A stretch of 64,000 nt of DNA from Carideicomes alvinocaridis (GTDB lineage: Bacteria > Pseudomonadota > Alphaproteobacteria > Rhodobacterales > Rhodobacteraceae), in assembly GCA_005473895.2 (NCBI GenBank), contig SRJI02000019.1, forward strand, positions 1-64,000, written 5' to 3'. Below the pieces are notes generated by a model. It was not told the origin of the DNA, searched no databases, and saw nothing but the letters and a program-made list of their open reading frames with translations. Made by a program: the position numbers and the translations under genes. Of this stretch, positions 8,778-17,617 are shown piece by piece (position 1 is the first letter of the stretch; each line of letters opens with the position of its first letter).

Positions 8778-9179
8778 GTGACAGCACAACACGCCGCACA
8801 GAACCCGACGAACGCCCAACCCGGCACGCACCGCTCGGAGGGCCCCGAACGCCAGGCGGGACAAGGATCGCCCGAAATGCTCATGTCCCGGGCGACCAGC
8901 GCGGCCGCCCTGCTCAAGGCGCTCGGGCACGAGAAGCGGCTCCTGATCCTGTGCCACCTCGCCGGCGGAGAGATGACGGTGGCCGAGCTCGAGGAGGCGC
9001 TGGAGCTGCGGCAGGCCATCGTCTCGCAGCACCTCACCCGGCTGCGGCTGGAAGGGCTGGTGGTGGCGCGCCGGTCCGGCAAGGCGAATTGCTACCGCCT
9101 TACCGACGCCCGGACCGCCGAGCTGCTAGATTGCGTCGAGGCGCTGTTCCGCGACGGCGCGCCATCCTCGACGGACTAG
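8778..9179 (+). CDS. ArsR/SmtB-family winged-helix regulator
   Basis: 133 residues. The winged helix is at about 41-115 (ALLKALGHEKRLLILCHLAGGE, then the recognition helix in RQAIVSQHLTRLRLEGLV). The GTG start at 8778 has a purine-rich SD seven bases upstream; an in-frame ATG at 8877 would remove a 33-residue Gly/Pro-rich tail and is a possible alternative. C59 lies where SqrR/BigR-type persulfide sensors have their first sensing Cys, but the second (C-terminal helix) position is Arg125, with C119 nearby. No metal-binding CxC motif is seen. The effector is unknown. Divergent from clpP, with no obvious target operon attached. Confidence 0.8.
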   Translation: MTAQHAAQNPTNAQPGTHRSEGPERQAGQGSPEMLMSRATSAAALLKALGHEKRLLILCHLAGGEMTVAELEEALELRQAIVSQHLTRLRLEGLVVARRSGKANCYRLTDARTAELLDCVEALFRDGAPSSTD

Positions 9180-9185
9180 GCCGCC

Positions 9186-9986
9186 TCACGCCCAGTCCGG
9201 GCCCAGATCGGCGCGGGCCCGGTTGATCCAGTGGTCGCGCAGCCAGTCGCAGGGCCGCGACCAGCGCAGCAGCGAGCCGTGGTATCCCTCCACCGCCTCG
9301 GGCATCTTCGGCCGCCCGTGAAAGCAGACCACGCGCGCATCCTGCGGCAGATGTGGGGGGCGGAGGTAGTTGAGCGGCGGCAGGTCCAGGCAATCATGCT
9401 TGAAGGACACGACCCAATCCTCCGGAATATAATCGAAATCCTCGTTGTCCATCGCCTTGTGCGAGGTATAGCGCTGCTCTGACCCGCGAGCTTTTTCCAC
9501 CTCGCCATAGGCATCGGCGGCGAGGTCGTCGTAGAGGTAGCCATGACGCGAGGGATCATAGCGGAACACCGATCCGTGGCCGGTCGGCCGGCCCTTGCGC
9601 TTCTCGATCCAGTCGTGCCGCATGGCCACCTTGCCGGGTGCCATCTGCCAGATCGGGGTCACGTCGCCGGTGATCACCACGTCCAGGTCAAAGCCGAGGA
9701 CGGGACCTTCAAGACCGGGGATAACACCCTGCCGGAACAGGGAAACCTTTCGCATCGCCCCCTGCCGGTTGGCGACGGCGAGGGCCGCATCCATGTCCTT
9801 TCGAAAAGGTTCCTCGGGCAGGTCGAGGATCTCCACGTCGGGATGGATGCCCTCGGCATGTTCGGTCATGCAGAGGAAGCGGACCGGCGCGTCGATATTG
9901 CGCCGCACCCCGGAATAGAGCCGGTTCACGTATTCCGGCCCGAACAGCGTGCCCCACTTGATGCAGACGATATTGGCGACGGCCAT
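9186..9986 (-). CDS. Glycosyltransferase-like protein (DxD motif)
   Basis: 266 residues from the start MAVANIVCIKWGTLFG at 9986; the upstream extension would overlap the preceding gene. The fold resembles family-8-like nucleotide-sugar transferases: an N-terminal IVCIKWGTLFGPEYVNRLY, then GFDLDVVITGDV with a D100-L-D102 metal-binding motif. A C-terminal block contains SFKHDC and VVCFHGRPKMPEA. The donor and acceptor are unknown. It follows the M20 hydrolase gene on the same strand by 44 bases and ends close to the convergent ArsR gene. Confidence 0.65.
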   Translation of the reverse strand: MAVANIVCIKWGTLFGPEYVNRLYSGVRRNIDAPVRFLCMTEHAEGIHPDVEILDLPEEPFRKDMDAALAVANRQGAMRKVSLFRQGVIPGLEGPVLGFDLDVVITGDVTPIWQMAPGKVAMRHDWIEKRKGRPTGHGSVFRYDPSRHGYLYDDLAADAYGEVEKARGSEQRYTSHKAMDNEDFDYIPEDWVVSFKHDCLDLPPLNYLRPPHLPQDARVVCFHGRPKMPEAVEGYHGSLLRWSRPCDWLRDHWINRARADLGPDWA

Positions 9987-10030
9987 GGGCGCGCTTTCCC
10001 GTGTCTTTCCAGAGATATACGGTGCGATCT

Positions 10031-11194
10031 TCAGGCGGCCGGCAGGCGGCTCTCGACGATTTCCGCCCACCAGGAGCAGCCCGCCGGAATGGCCTCGTCG
10101 TTGAAGTTGTATTCCGGGTGATGCACCATCGCCGTGTCGCCGTTGCCGACGAGGATATAGGCCCCCGGCCGCGCCTCCAGCATGAAGGCGAAATCCTCGC
10201 CGCCCATGACCAGCGGGGCCTCGTCACACTCGCCAGCCACCTTGCGGGCCACGTCGGCGGCGAAATCCGTCTGTTCGTCGTGGTTGACCATCACCGGGTA
10301 GTTCCGCTGGTAGTCGAGCTTTATCTTCGCTCCGTAAGTCGTGGCCAGACCGTCACAAATCTCACCGAGCCGCTGCTCTGCCAGGTCGCGGACCTCGTTC
10401 GAGAGCGTCCGCACCGTGCCCTTCATCATCACCTTCTGGGGGATGACGTTGAAGGCGTGCGACGAGGTCTCCACCGAGGTGAGGGAGACGACGATCTGCG
10501 ACACCGGGTCGGCGTTGCGGCTGGCGATGGATTGCGCGGCCATGACCAGGTTCGCCGCCACCACGGTCGGATCGATGGTCTCGTGCGGCTTGGCGGCATG
10601 GCCGCCGCGGCCGGTCACCTCGATCTCGATCAGGTCGGTCGCGGCAAAGAAGGCGCCGGGCCGGATGGCGAAGCTGCCCACCGGCATGCCCGGCCAGTTA
10701 TGCATGCCATAGACCTCCTGGATGCCCCAGCGATCCATCATTCCGTCGTCGCACATCTCGCGGCCGCCGCCGCCGCCCTCTTCGGCCGGCTGGAAGATCA
10801 CCGCGACCGTGCCGTCGAAATTCCGCGTCTCCGCCAGGTATTTCGCCGCCCCGAGCAGCATGGCGGTATGGCCGTCATGGCCACAGGCATGCATCGCGCC
10901 CTCGGTCTTGGAGGCATAGTCCAGCCCCGTCGCCTCGAGGATGGGCAGCGCGTCCATGTCCGCGCGCAGGCCGATCACCTTGCCGGAGCTGTCCGATTTG
11001 CCCTTGATGATCCCGACGACGCCGGTGCGCCCGATCCCGGTCACAACCTCGTCGCAGCCGAAGTCCTTGAGCTTCTGTTCCACGACCCCGGCGGTGCGCA
11101 CGGTGTCGAACAGGATCTCGGGATGCTCGTGCAGGTCGCGGCGCCAGGCGGTGATCTCGTCGTGCATTTCGGCAAAGCGGTTCTTCAGCGGCAT
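10031..11194 (-). CDS. M20-family amidohydrolase (hippurate/N-acyl amino acid hydrolase-like)
   Basis: 387 residues starting MPLKNRFAEMHDEITAWRRDLHEHPE. The upstream frame is not conserved and runs into the neighbouring oxidase gene. The M20 metal site is present: ACGHDGHTAMLLGA, then PAEEGGGGGREM with the catalytic and bridging acids, and a C-terminal GGEDFAFMLE. Members cleave N-acyl or N-aryl amides of amino acids. It lies on the same strand as the FAD oxidase and the ABC ATPase, which suggests it processes imported peptides or acyl-amino acids. The exact substrate is not determinable. Confidence 0.88.
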   Translation of the reverse strand: MPLKNRFAEMHDEITAWRRDLHEHPEILFDTVRTAGVVEQKLKDFGCDEVVTGIGRTGVVGIIKGKSDSSGKVIGLRADMDALPILEATGLDYASKTEGAMHACGHDGHTAMLLGAAKYLAETRNFDGTVAVIFQPAEEGGGGGREMCDDGMMDRWGIQEVYGMHNWPGMPVGSFAIRPGAFFAATDLIEIEVTGRGGHAAKPHETIDPTVVAANLVMAAQSIASRNADPVSQIVVSLTSVETSSHAFNVIPQKVMMKGTVRTLSNEVRDLAEQRLGEICDGLATTYGAKIKLDYQRNYPVMVNHDEQTDFAADVARKVAGECDEAPLVMGGEDFAFMLEARPGAYILVGNGDTAMVHHPEYNFNDEAIPAGCSWWAEIVESRLPAA

Positions 11195-11261
11195 CGGAGG
11201 CTCCGGGGGATGTGCGGGGTTCGCCCGGACTCTGCCCGATGCCGGCTGGCCCCGCAAGCCG

Positions 11262-12617
11262 TCAGATCGACGGGCCCGGCACCATGGGCGATCCGTCGGA
11301 GAACCGCCCGAGCCGGAAGCGGTGCAGATCGTGGCCCGGCCCCTTCTCCTGCACCAGGTCGGCGGCGACGCGGCCAAAGCCGGGCCCGATGCCGAAGCCG
11401 TGGCCGCACATGCCGGTCGCGATGGTCAGTCCGGGCAGCGCCTCGGCCCGGTCCACCACCGGCACCACGTCGGGCATCACGTCGATCATGCCCGCCCATC
11501 GCGCGCGATCGGCCACGCCGCGCATCTCGGGGAAATGCGCCTCCATCCGGCGCCGCGCGGCGTCGAGCTTGGGGTGGTTCGGCTCCGGGTCGAGGATGCG
11601 CATCGCCTCGAAGGGGCTTTCCTCGTCGTCGCGCCAGCGCCGTTTCGTCCCCCAGGCATCCGGGTAGCCCCGGGGCGCGGCGGGGCGCAGGCGGTAGCCC
11701 AGCGGATCCTCGCGCAGGACGGGCAGGTACTTGGGCAGCGCGCGGAAGGCATCGGGGCCCACGAACAGTTCCGCATAGCCGGCGGGCGCGATGTTGTAGC
11801 CGCCATCCCCGCGCCGGCGCCAGGCCAGCGCGCCCTCCGCGGCGGCACCGTCATGCACCTGCGGCGCGGGTTCCGTCGCCATGGCGGAGGACCGGACGGA
11901 GAGCTGCGGGATGGTGATCCCGTGCCGGCGCAGCATGAGCGAGGACCACGCCCCGCCGGCCAGCAGAACCTGCGGCGCCCGGATGCGGCCGCGCTCGGTG
12001 ACCACGCCGGCCACCCGCCCGTTGGCCACGTCCAGCCCGCGGACGGCGCAATTCTCCACGATGCGGACCCCTTCGGAGGCGGCGAGCCGCGCGATTTCGG
12101 GCACCGCCGCCCAGGCCTCGCCGCGCATGTCCGAGGGCGTGGTCAGCGCGCCCTTCCAGGGGTAGTCGGCGGCGCCCGGCATCTCGGCCTTCAGCGTCTC
12201 GCGGTCGAGGATCCGCGAATCCACCCCCAGCGGCGCGGCCTCTTCCAGCCACTCGGCATATTTCGCCACCTCGCCGTCGGACCCAGCAAGATAGGTGACG
12301 CCGGTGGTGCGCAGCCCGCAGCGGCCGCCGCATTGCGCGTCAAGCTCGGTCCAGAGGCGGCGCGCCTCCAGCATGATCGGGATCTCGGCCATGTCGCGGC
12401 CCTGCACGCGGATCCAGCCCCAGTTGCGGGAACTCTGCTCGGCCGCGATGCGCCCTTTCTCCAGCAGCGTGACGTCGAGCCCGGCGCGCCGCAGGTAGAG
12501 CGCTGCCGTCACCCCGATCACGCCGCCGCCGATCACCACGGCATCGCAGGCCTCCGGCAGGGGCGCGTCATGCTCCACCGGAGCGTCGAGACCGATTGGA
12601 AATTCCGTGCTGCGCAT
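11262..12617 (-). CDS. FAD-dependent oxidoreductase, DAO (glycine/D-amino-acid oxidase) family
   Basis: 451 residues. The FAD-binding Rossmann motif GGGVIGVTAALYLRRAG lies near residue 29, with an acidic end to strand 2 (LLEKG). SSRNWGWIRVQG and the C-terminal TGMCGHGFGIGPGFGRVAA complete the DAO fold. Such enzymes oxidise secondary or primary amines of amino acids, releasing imine/ketoacid. It sits between the ABC ATPase and the M20 hydrolase on the same strand. Inferred role: oxidation of an amino-acid moiety released from an imported conjugate. The electron acceptor is unknown. Confidence 0.85.
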   Translation of the reverse strand: MRSTEFPIGLDAPVEHDAPLPEACDAVVIGGGVIGVTAALYLRRAGLDVTLLEKGRIAAEQSSRNWGWIRVQGRDMAEIPIMLEARRLWTELDAQCGGRCGLRTTGVTYLAGSDGEVAKYAEWLEEAAPLGVDSRILDRETLKAEMPGAADYPWKGALTTPSDMRGEAWAAVPEIARLAASEGVRIVENCAVRGLDVANGRVAGVVTERGRIRAPQVLLAGGAWSSLMLRRHGITIPQLSVRSSAMATEPAPQVHDGAAAEGALAWRRRGDGGYNIAPAGYAELFVGPDAFRALPKYLPVLREDPLGYRLRPAAPRGYPDAWGTKRRWRDDEESPFEAMRILDPEPNHPKLDAARRRMEAHFPEMRGVADRARWAGMIDVMPDVVPVVDRAEALPGLTIATGMCGHGFGIGPGFGRVAADLVQEKGPGHDLHRFRLGRFSDGSPMVPGPSI

Positions 12618-12717
12618 CTGCCGACCCCTGTTGACCCGGGGAAGGTAGACACCAGCCCGCCGCCGAGATCAACCGAGGCGGAACGCGCCCGCAGCCACTG
12701 TCGAAGGAGCCGCCGCC

Positions 12718-14538
12718 CTAGTACCCGCTGTCGGTCACAAGCACCTTGTGGCCCGGCTCCACCTCTTCGTAGATTGAGGGCTCCGGCGCGTGGTCCAGCG
12801 GGTGGATGGGCGACGGGATCGGCTTGAAGTTCAGCTCGTGCTCGGACTTGCGCCGGGCGGGATCGGCGATCGGCACCGCCTTCATCAGCGCCTGGGTATA
12901 GGGATGCTGCGGGTTCTCGAAGACCCGGGCGCGCGGCCCCATCTCGACGATCCGGCCCAGATACATGACGCCGACATCGTGGCTGACCCGCTCCACCACC
13001 GCCATGTCGTGGCTGATGAAGAGGTAGGACAGCCCCAGATCGGCCTGCAGCTCCATCATCAGGTTCAGCACCTGCGCCTGCACCGAGACATCGAGCGCCG
13101 AGACCGCCTCGTCGGCGATGATCAGCTTGGGGCTGAGCGCCAGCGCGCGGGCGATCGCCACCCGCTGCCGCTGCCCGCCCGACAGTTCGTGCGGATAGCG
13201 TCGCAGGAAGGAGGACGGCAGTTCCACCCGCTTGAACAGCATCTCCACCCGGTCGCGCAGCTCCGCCCCGCGGTGGGAGCCGAAGTTGCGCATCGGCTCC
13301 GCCACCTGGTCCATGAGCTGCATCTGCGGATTGAGCGACGCAAAGGGATCCTGAAAGATCATCTGCATGTCGAGCCGCGCGCGGCGCAGGTCGCGCGGGT
13401 TCAGCCCCGTGATGTCCACCCCGTCGAGGTCGACCCGGCCGGAATGCGGCTCCACCAGCCGCAGGATGGAGCGGCCCGCGGTGGACTTGCCGCAGCCGGA
13501 TTCCCCCACGAGGCTGAGCGTGCGGCCCTTGTCGAGGGTGAAGCTCACATCCTCCACGGCGTGGACCTGCGCCACGGTACGGCGCAGGAGCCCGCCCTTC
13601 ACGGCAAAGCGTGTCGTCAGGTTCTCCACCGTCAGCAGCGTTTCGTCGCGGCCGGGAATGGGATGAATCTGCTGGTCCTCCACCCCGAAAAGCTTCATCG
13701 GCTCGGGCAGCGGCTTGCCGCGCATCTCGCCCAGCCGGGGCACGGCGGCCAGCAGCGACTTGGTATAGGGATGGCGCGGGTTGTCGAAGATCTCCTGCAC
13801 CGTGCCCTCCTCCACCTTGTGGCCGCGGAACATGACCACCACCCGGTCGGCCATCTGCGCCACCACGGCCATGTCGTGGGTGATGAACATCACCGCGGTG
13901 CCGGTCTCGCGCTTGAGCCGGTCCATGAGCGCGAGGATCTCGGCCTGGATGGTGACGTCGAGCGCGGTGGTCGGCTCGTCCGCGATCAGCAGCCGCGGCT
14001 CGCAGGCCAGCGCCATGGCGATCACCACCCGCTGGCGCATGCCGCCGGACAATTCGTGCGGATACTGGGTGAGCCGCCGCTCCGGTTCCGGGATGCGCAC
14101 CTGGCGCAAAAGCTCCACCGCGCGGGCCCGCGCCTCGGCCCGGCCGAGCCCCATATGCAGGCGCAGCCCCTCGGTCAGTTGCCGGCCGACGGTGAAGACC
14201 GGATTCAGCGCAGTCATCGGCTCCTGGAAGATCATGCCGATCTCGTTGCCGCGGATGGTGCGCATCAACGCCTGGTCGGCCTTGGCGAGATCCACATGTT
14301 CATGGTCCCGCCGGTCGAAGATCAGCCGGCCGCCGGCGATCCGGCCGCCGCCGAATTCCACCAGCCGCATCAGCGACAGCGACGACACCGACTTGCCCGA
14401 GCCGGATTCGCCGACGATGCAGACCGTCTCGCCTGGAAACACCTGGAAGGAGACATCCTCGACCCCCGAGACCGGGCCATCCTTGGTCTGGAACTCGACC
14501 TTGAGGTTCTCGACGGAAGCGATCGGCTGATCCAGCAT
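12718..14538 (-). CDS. Fused dipeptide/oligopeptide ABC transporter ATPase (DppD-DppF type)
   Basis: 606 residues with two complete ATPase modules, so it replaces separate DppD and DppF subunits. Module 1 has Walker A GESGSGKS, signature LSGGMRQRV and Walker B LLIADEPTTALD. Module 2 has GESGCGKS, LSGGQRQRV and LIIADEAVSALD; note Ala for the usual Pro after the catalytic Glu. Each module ends with the oligopeptide-transporter C-terminal extension (NPRHPYTKSLL; NPQHPYTQALM). The start at 14538 gives MLDQPIASVENLKVEF. It is transcribed away from the binding-protein and permease genes from a shared 253-base divergent region. Confidence 0.92.
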   Translation of the reverse strand: MLDQPIASVENLKVEFQTKDGPVSGVEDVSFQVFPGETVCIVGESGSGKSVSSLSLMRLVEFGGGRIAGGRLIFDRRDHEHVDLAKADQALMRTIRGNEIGMIFQEPMTALNPVFTVGRQLTEGLRLHMGLGRAEARARAVELLRQVRIPEPERRLTQYPHELSGGMRQRVVIAMALACEPRLLIADEPTTALDVTIQAEILALMDRLKRETGTAVMFITHDMAVVAQMADRVVVMFRGHKVEEGTVQEIFDNPRHPYTKSLLAAVPRLGEMRGKPLPEPMKLFGVEDQQIHPIPGRDETLLTVENLTTRFAVKGGLLRRTVAQVHAVEDVSFTLDKGRTLSLVGESGCGKSTAGRSILRLVEPHSGRVDLDGVDITGLNPRDLRRARLDMQMIFQDPFASLNPQMQLMDQVAEPMRNFGSHRGAELRDRVEMLFKRVELPSSFLRRYPHELSGGQRQRVAIARALALSPKLIIADEAVSALDVSVQAQVLNLMMELQADLGLSYLFISHDMAVVERVSHDVGVMYLGRIVEMGPRARVFENPQHPYTQALMKAVPIADPARRKSEHELNFKPIPSPIHPLDHAPEPSIYEEVEPGHKVLVTDSGY

Positions 14539-14791
14539 GGGCGACCCTGTCCTGTGCCGGGGTGTCGTCCGGCCGGTGATCATTTCCTGAACGCTACCGA
14601 CCGCCCGGCCATCGGTCAAATGCCGGATGGGCCGGCGGACAACCGCAAGGCTTGCTTTTTTCCGAGACTCTGTTTCGATGGTTGAATTCGCGGCGGTCCC
14701 GGCTTCGGCCCGGGGGCGATGCGGAACAACAAGATCCGCCAAAGGCGGACGAGGTGCCGGGAAACCTTCCGGTCCAACAAGGAGAGAGACA

Positions 14792-16516
14792 ATGACACCC
14801 AAGACCCTCTTGCTCGGAGCGGCCGCCGCGATGGCGCTCGCCCCGGCGGCAATGGCCGAGCGCGGCTCGGACGGCGAGCTGCGCATCATCTACTGGCAGG
14901 CGCCCTCGATCCTGAACCCCTTCCTGTCGGGGGGCACGAAGGACGTGGAATCCTCGTCGATGATCATCGAGCCCCTGGCGCGCTACGATCCGGAGGGCAA
15001 CCTCGTCCCCTGGCTGGTGGAGGAGATTCCCACCACCGAAAATGGCGGGGTGAACGAGGATCTGACCTCCATCACCTGGAACATCACCCCCGGCATCAAG
15101 TGGTCTGACGGCACGGATTTCACCTCCGAGGACGTGAAGTTCACCTATGAATACTGCTCCCACCCCGAGGGCGGCTGCGCGCAGCTGACGAAGTTCAAGG
15201 GCGTGGAAAGCGTGGAGACGCCGGACGACCTGACCGTGGTGGTCAACTTCTCCGAGCCCACGCCCTTCCCCTACGGGCCCTTCGTCGGCGGCGAGAGCCC
15301 GATCCTGCAGAAGGCCCAGTTCGAGGACTGCATGGGCGCCCGCGCGCCGGAATGCACCGAGGAGAACTTCAACCCGATCGGCACCGGCGCCTTCCGGGTC
15401 ACCGACTTCCGGCCCAACGACGTCATCCAGATGGAGGCCAACCCGAATTACCGCGACCCGGAAAAGCCGGCCTTTGCCACGGTGCTCTTCAAGGGCGGCG
15501 GCGATGCCACGGCGGCGGGCCGCGCGGTGATGGAGACGGGCGAGTTCGACTATGCCTGGAACCTGCAGCTCGCGCCTGACGTAATCTCCCAGATGGAGGC
15601 CGGCGGCAAGGGCGTCGCGGTGGCGGGCTTCGGTCCGCTGATGGAGCGTATCCACCTCAACCAGACCAACGCCGACCCCTCGCTCGGGCCCGACATGCGC
15701 TCGGTCTCGATCCTCGAGGACGGGGTGCAGCAGAACCCGCATCCCTTCCTGACCGATCCCGCGGTCTACAAGGCGATGTCCATGGCCATCGACCGGCCGC
15801 TCCTGGTCGAGATCGGCTATGGCCAGGCCGGCAAGGTGACCTGCAACTGGGTGCCCGCGCCCGAGGCCTTCAACTCCGACAGCATGGATTGCTCCACCCA
15901 GGACATCGAAGGCGCGAACAAGCTGCTGGACGAGGCCGGGATCACCGATACCAACGGTGACGGCATCCGGGAAAAGGACGGCGTGCCGCTCAGCATCCTC
16001 TACCAGACCTCCACCAACGCGGTGCGCCAGGACTTCCAGGCGCTGATCAAGGAATGGTGGTCGCAGATCGGCATCGACGTGGAGCTGCGCAACGTCAACT
16101 CTTCGGTCTTCTTCGGCGGTGACCCGGGCAGCCCGGACACCTTCCAGAAGTTCTATGCCGACGTGGAGATGTACGCCAACACCTTCAACGGCACGGATCC
16201 GCAAAGCTACCTGGGCAACGCTCTGTGCAGCCGCCACCCGCGGCCCGAGACCCAGTGGCAGGGCGAGAACACCTCGCGCTTCTGCGATCCGGAATACGAC
16301 GAGCTGCACGCGCAGCTCACCCAGACCGCCGACATGGAGGAGCGGGCCCGCATCGGCCGGGAGCTCAACGACATGATGGTCCAGCGCGGCGGGATGATCC
16401 CGCTGGTGCACCGCGGCCGTCTCTCGGCCCATTCCAACACGCTGGGCGGCGTGGACCTGAACGTCTGGGATACCGAGCTCTGGAACGTCGCGGACTGGTA
16501 CCGGAAGAACGAGTGA
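14792..16516 (+). CDS. Peptide-type ABC transporter substrate-binding protein
   Basis: Periplasmic solute-binding protein of family 5 (DppA/OppA-like), 574 residues. The start at 14792 follows the SD AAGGAGAG and yields a signal peptide MTPKTLLLGAAAAMALAPAAMA. Family blocks are visible: GIKWSDGTDFTSEDVKFTYEY, NPIGTGAFRVTDFRPND, QNPHPFLTDPAVYKAMSMAIDR and IKEWWSQIGIDVEL. The two permeases follow after a strong intercistronic hairpin. The ligand is unknown; the company of an M20 hydrolase and an amine oxidase suggests peptides or N-acyl/opine-like amino acids. Confidence 0.93.
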   Translation: MTPKTLLLGAAAAMALAPAAMAERGSDGELRIIYWQAPSILNPFLSGGTKDVESSSMIIEPLARYDPEGNLVPWLVEEIPTTENGGVNEDLTSITWNITPGIKWSDGTDFTSEDVKFTYEYCSHPEGGCAQLTKFKGVESVETPDDLTVVVNFSEPTPFPYGPFVGGESPILQKAQFEDCMGARAPECTEENFNPIGTGAFRVTDFRPNDVIQMEANPNYRDPEKPAFATVLFKGGGDATAAGRAVMETGEFDYAWNLQLAPDVISQMEAGGKGVAVAGFGPLMERIHLNQTNADPSLGPDMRSVSILEDGVQQNPHPFLTDPAVYKAMSMAIDRPLLVEIGYGQAGKVTCNWVPAPEAFNSDSMDCSTQDIEGANKLLDEAGITDTNGDGIREKDGVPLSILYQTSTNAVRQDFQALIKEWWSQIGIDVELRNVNSSVFFGGDPGSPDTFQKFYADVEMYANTFNGTDPQSYLGNALCSRHPRPETQWQGENTSRFCDPEYDELHAQLTQTADMEERARIGRELNDMMVQRGGMIPLVHRGRLSAHSNTLGGVDLNVWDTELWNVADWYRKNE

Positions 16517-16533
16517 TCCCTTCCGCCGAACAA

Positions 16534-16566
16534 GGGCGGGGCCCCGGCACGTTCCGGGCCCCGCCC
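16534..16566 (+). other. Intercistronic stem-loop between binding-protein and permease genes
   Basis: Eleven-bp perfect stem GGGCGGGGCCC (16534-16544) with its complement at 16556-16566, just after the binding-protein stop and with no T-run. Such hairpins protect the 3' end of the upstream mRNA and lower downstream expression, which fits the excess of binding protein over permease that importers need. Confidence 0.6.
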
Positions 16567-16609
16567 GCCCGTTCGACGTCATGACGAAAGCCAAGCACAG
16601 GTCCCGCCC

Positions 16610-17617
16610 ATGCTGACCTTCACGATCAGGCGTCTGATCCTGGCCGTCCCCACGCTGCTGTTCATCTCGCTGGTGATCTTCCTGCTACTGGAATTCGCGC
16701 CCGGCGATCCCATGGCGCAGGTCCCGCTGACCGTGCCGCCCGAGGTGAAGGAGAAGATGCGCGAGGCCCTGGGCCTCGGCCAGCCCGCGCCGATCCGGTT
16801 CTGGAAATGGATCGTGCAGTTCTTCTGGATCGAGCCGCAGGTGCTGGTGGACCACGTCCTCGGCACCTCGTTCAGCGCGGGCGACCTGCGCGTGATCTCC
16901 TGGCAGACCCGGTCGCCGGTGATGGACATCGTGGTCCAGCGCGTGCCCCAGACGCTCTGGGTGGTGGGCGTGGCCTACGTGGTGGGCATCCTCATCGCGC
17001 TGCCCATCGGCATCTATTCCGCCTACCGGCAATATTCGGTCTTCGATCAGCTCGGCACCTTCGTGTCGATGATCGGCTTTTCCGTGCCGCCGTTCTTTTC
17101 CGGCGTCTTCGTGATCGTGATCTTCTCGGTCAACCTGGGCTGGCTGCCCTCAATCTACGACACGACCCACCGGGTCACCGACTGGGACAGCTTCGTGGTG
17201 CAGCTGCAGCAGATGATCATGCCGGTCATGGTGCTGGCGCTGCAGATCACCGCGCAGATCAGCCGGTTCATGCGGGCCTCCATGCTCGACAACCTGAACC
17301 AGGATTACGTGCGCACCGCCCGGGCCAAGGGGCTGGGCGAGCGGGTGGTGGTGCTGATCCACGTGCTGCGCAACTCGATGATCCCGGTGGTCACGGTCAT
17401 CGCGCTCGGGGTGCCGTCGATCTTCGGCGGCGCGATCATCACCGAGCAGGTGTTCAAGGTGAACGGCATCGGCCAGCTGCTAATCACCGCGATCCAGGCC
17501 AACGACCTGCCCATGGTGCAGACGCTGACCTTCATGTTCGCGGTGCTGATCGTGCTCTTCAACCTCATCGCGGACGTGCTTTACGGTCTGCTCGACCCGA
17601 GGATCCGCTATGACTGA
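16610..17617 (+). CDS. Peptide ABC transporter permease, DppB-like
   Basis: 335-residue inner-membrane permease. It starts MLTFTIRRLILAVPTLLFISLVIF, the standard DppB N-terminal helix. The EAA loop contact for the ATPase is RTARAKGLGERVV, and it ends with the family tail LIADVLYGLLDPRIRYD. The last eight bases overlap the next permease gene, so the two are translationally coupled. It works with the neighbouring DppC-like permease, the binding protein and the divergently encoded fused ATPase. Confidence 0.95.
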   Translation: MLTFTIRRLILAVPTLLFISLVIFLLLEFAPGDPMAQVPLTVPPEVKEKMREALGLGQPAPIRFWKWIVQFFWIEPQVLVDHVLGTSFSAGDLRVISWQTRSPVMDIVVQRVPQTLWVVGVAYVVGILIALPIGIYSAYRQYSVFDQLGTFVSMIGFSVPPFFSGVFVIVIFSVNLGWLPSIYDTTHRVTDWDSFVVQLQQMIMPVMVLALQITAQISRFMRASMLDNLNQDYVRTARAKGLGERVVVLIHVLRNSMIPVVTVIALGVPSIFGGAIITEQVFKVNGIGQLLITAIQANDLPMVQTLTFMFAVLIVLFNLIADVLYGLLDPRIRYD

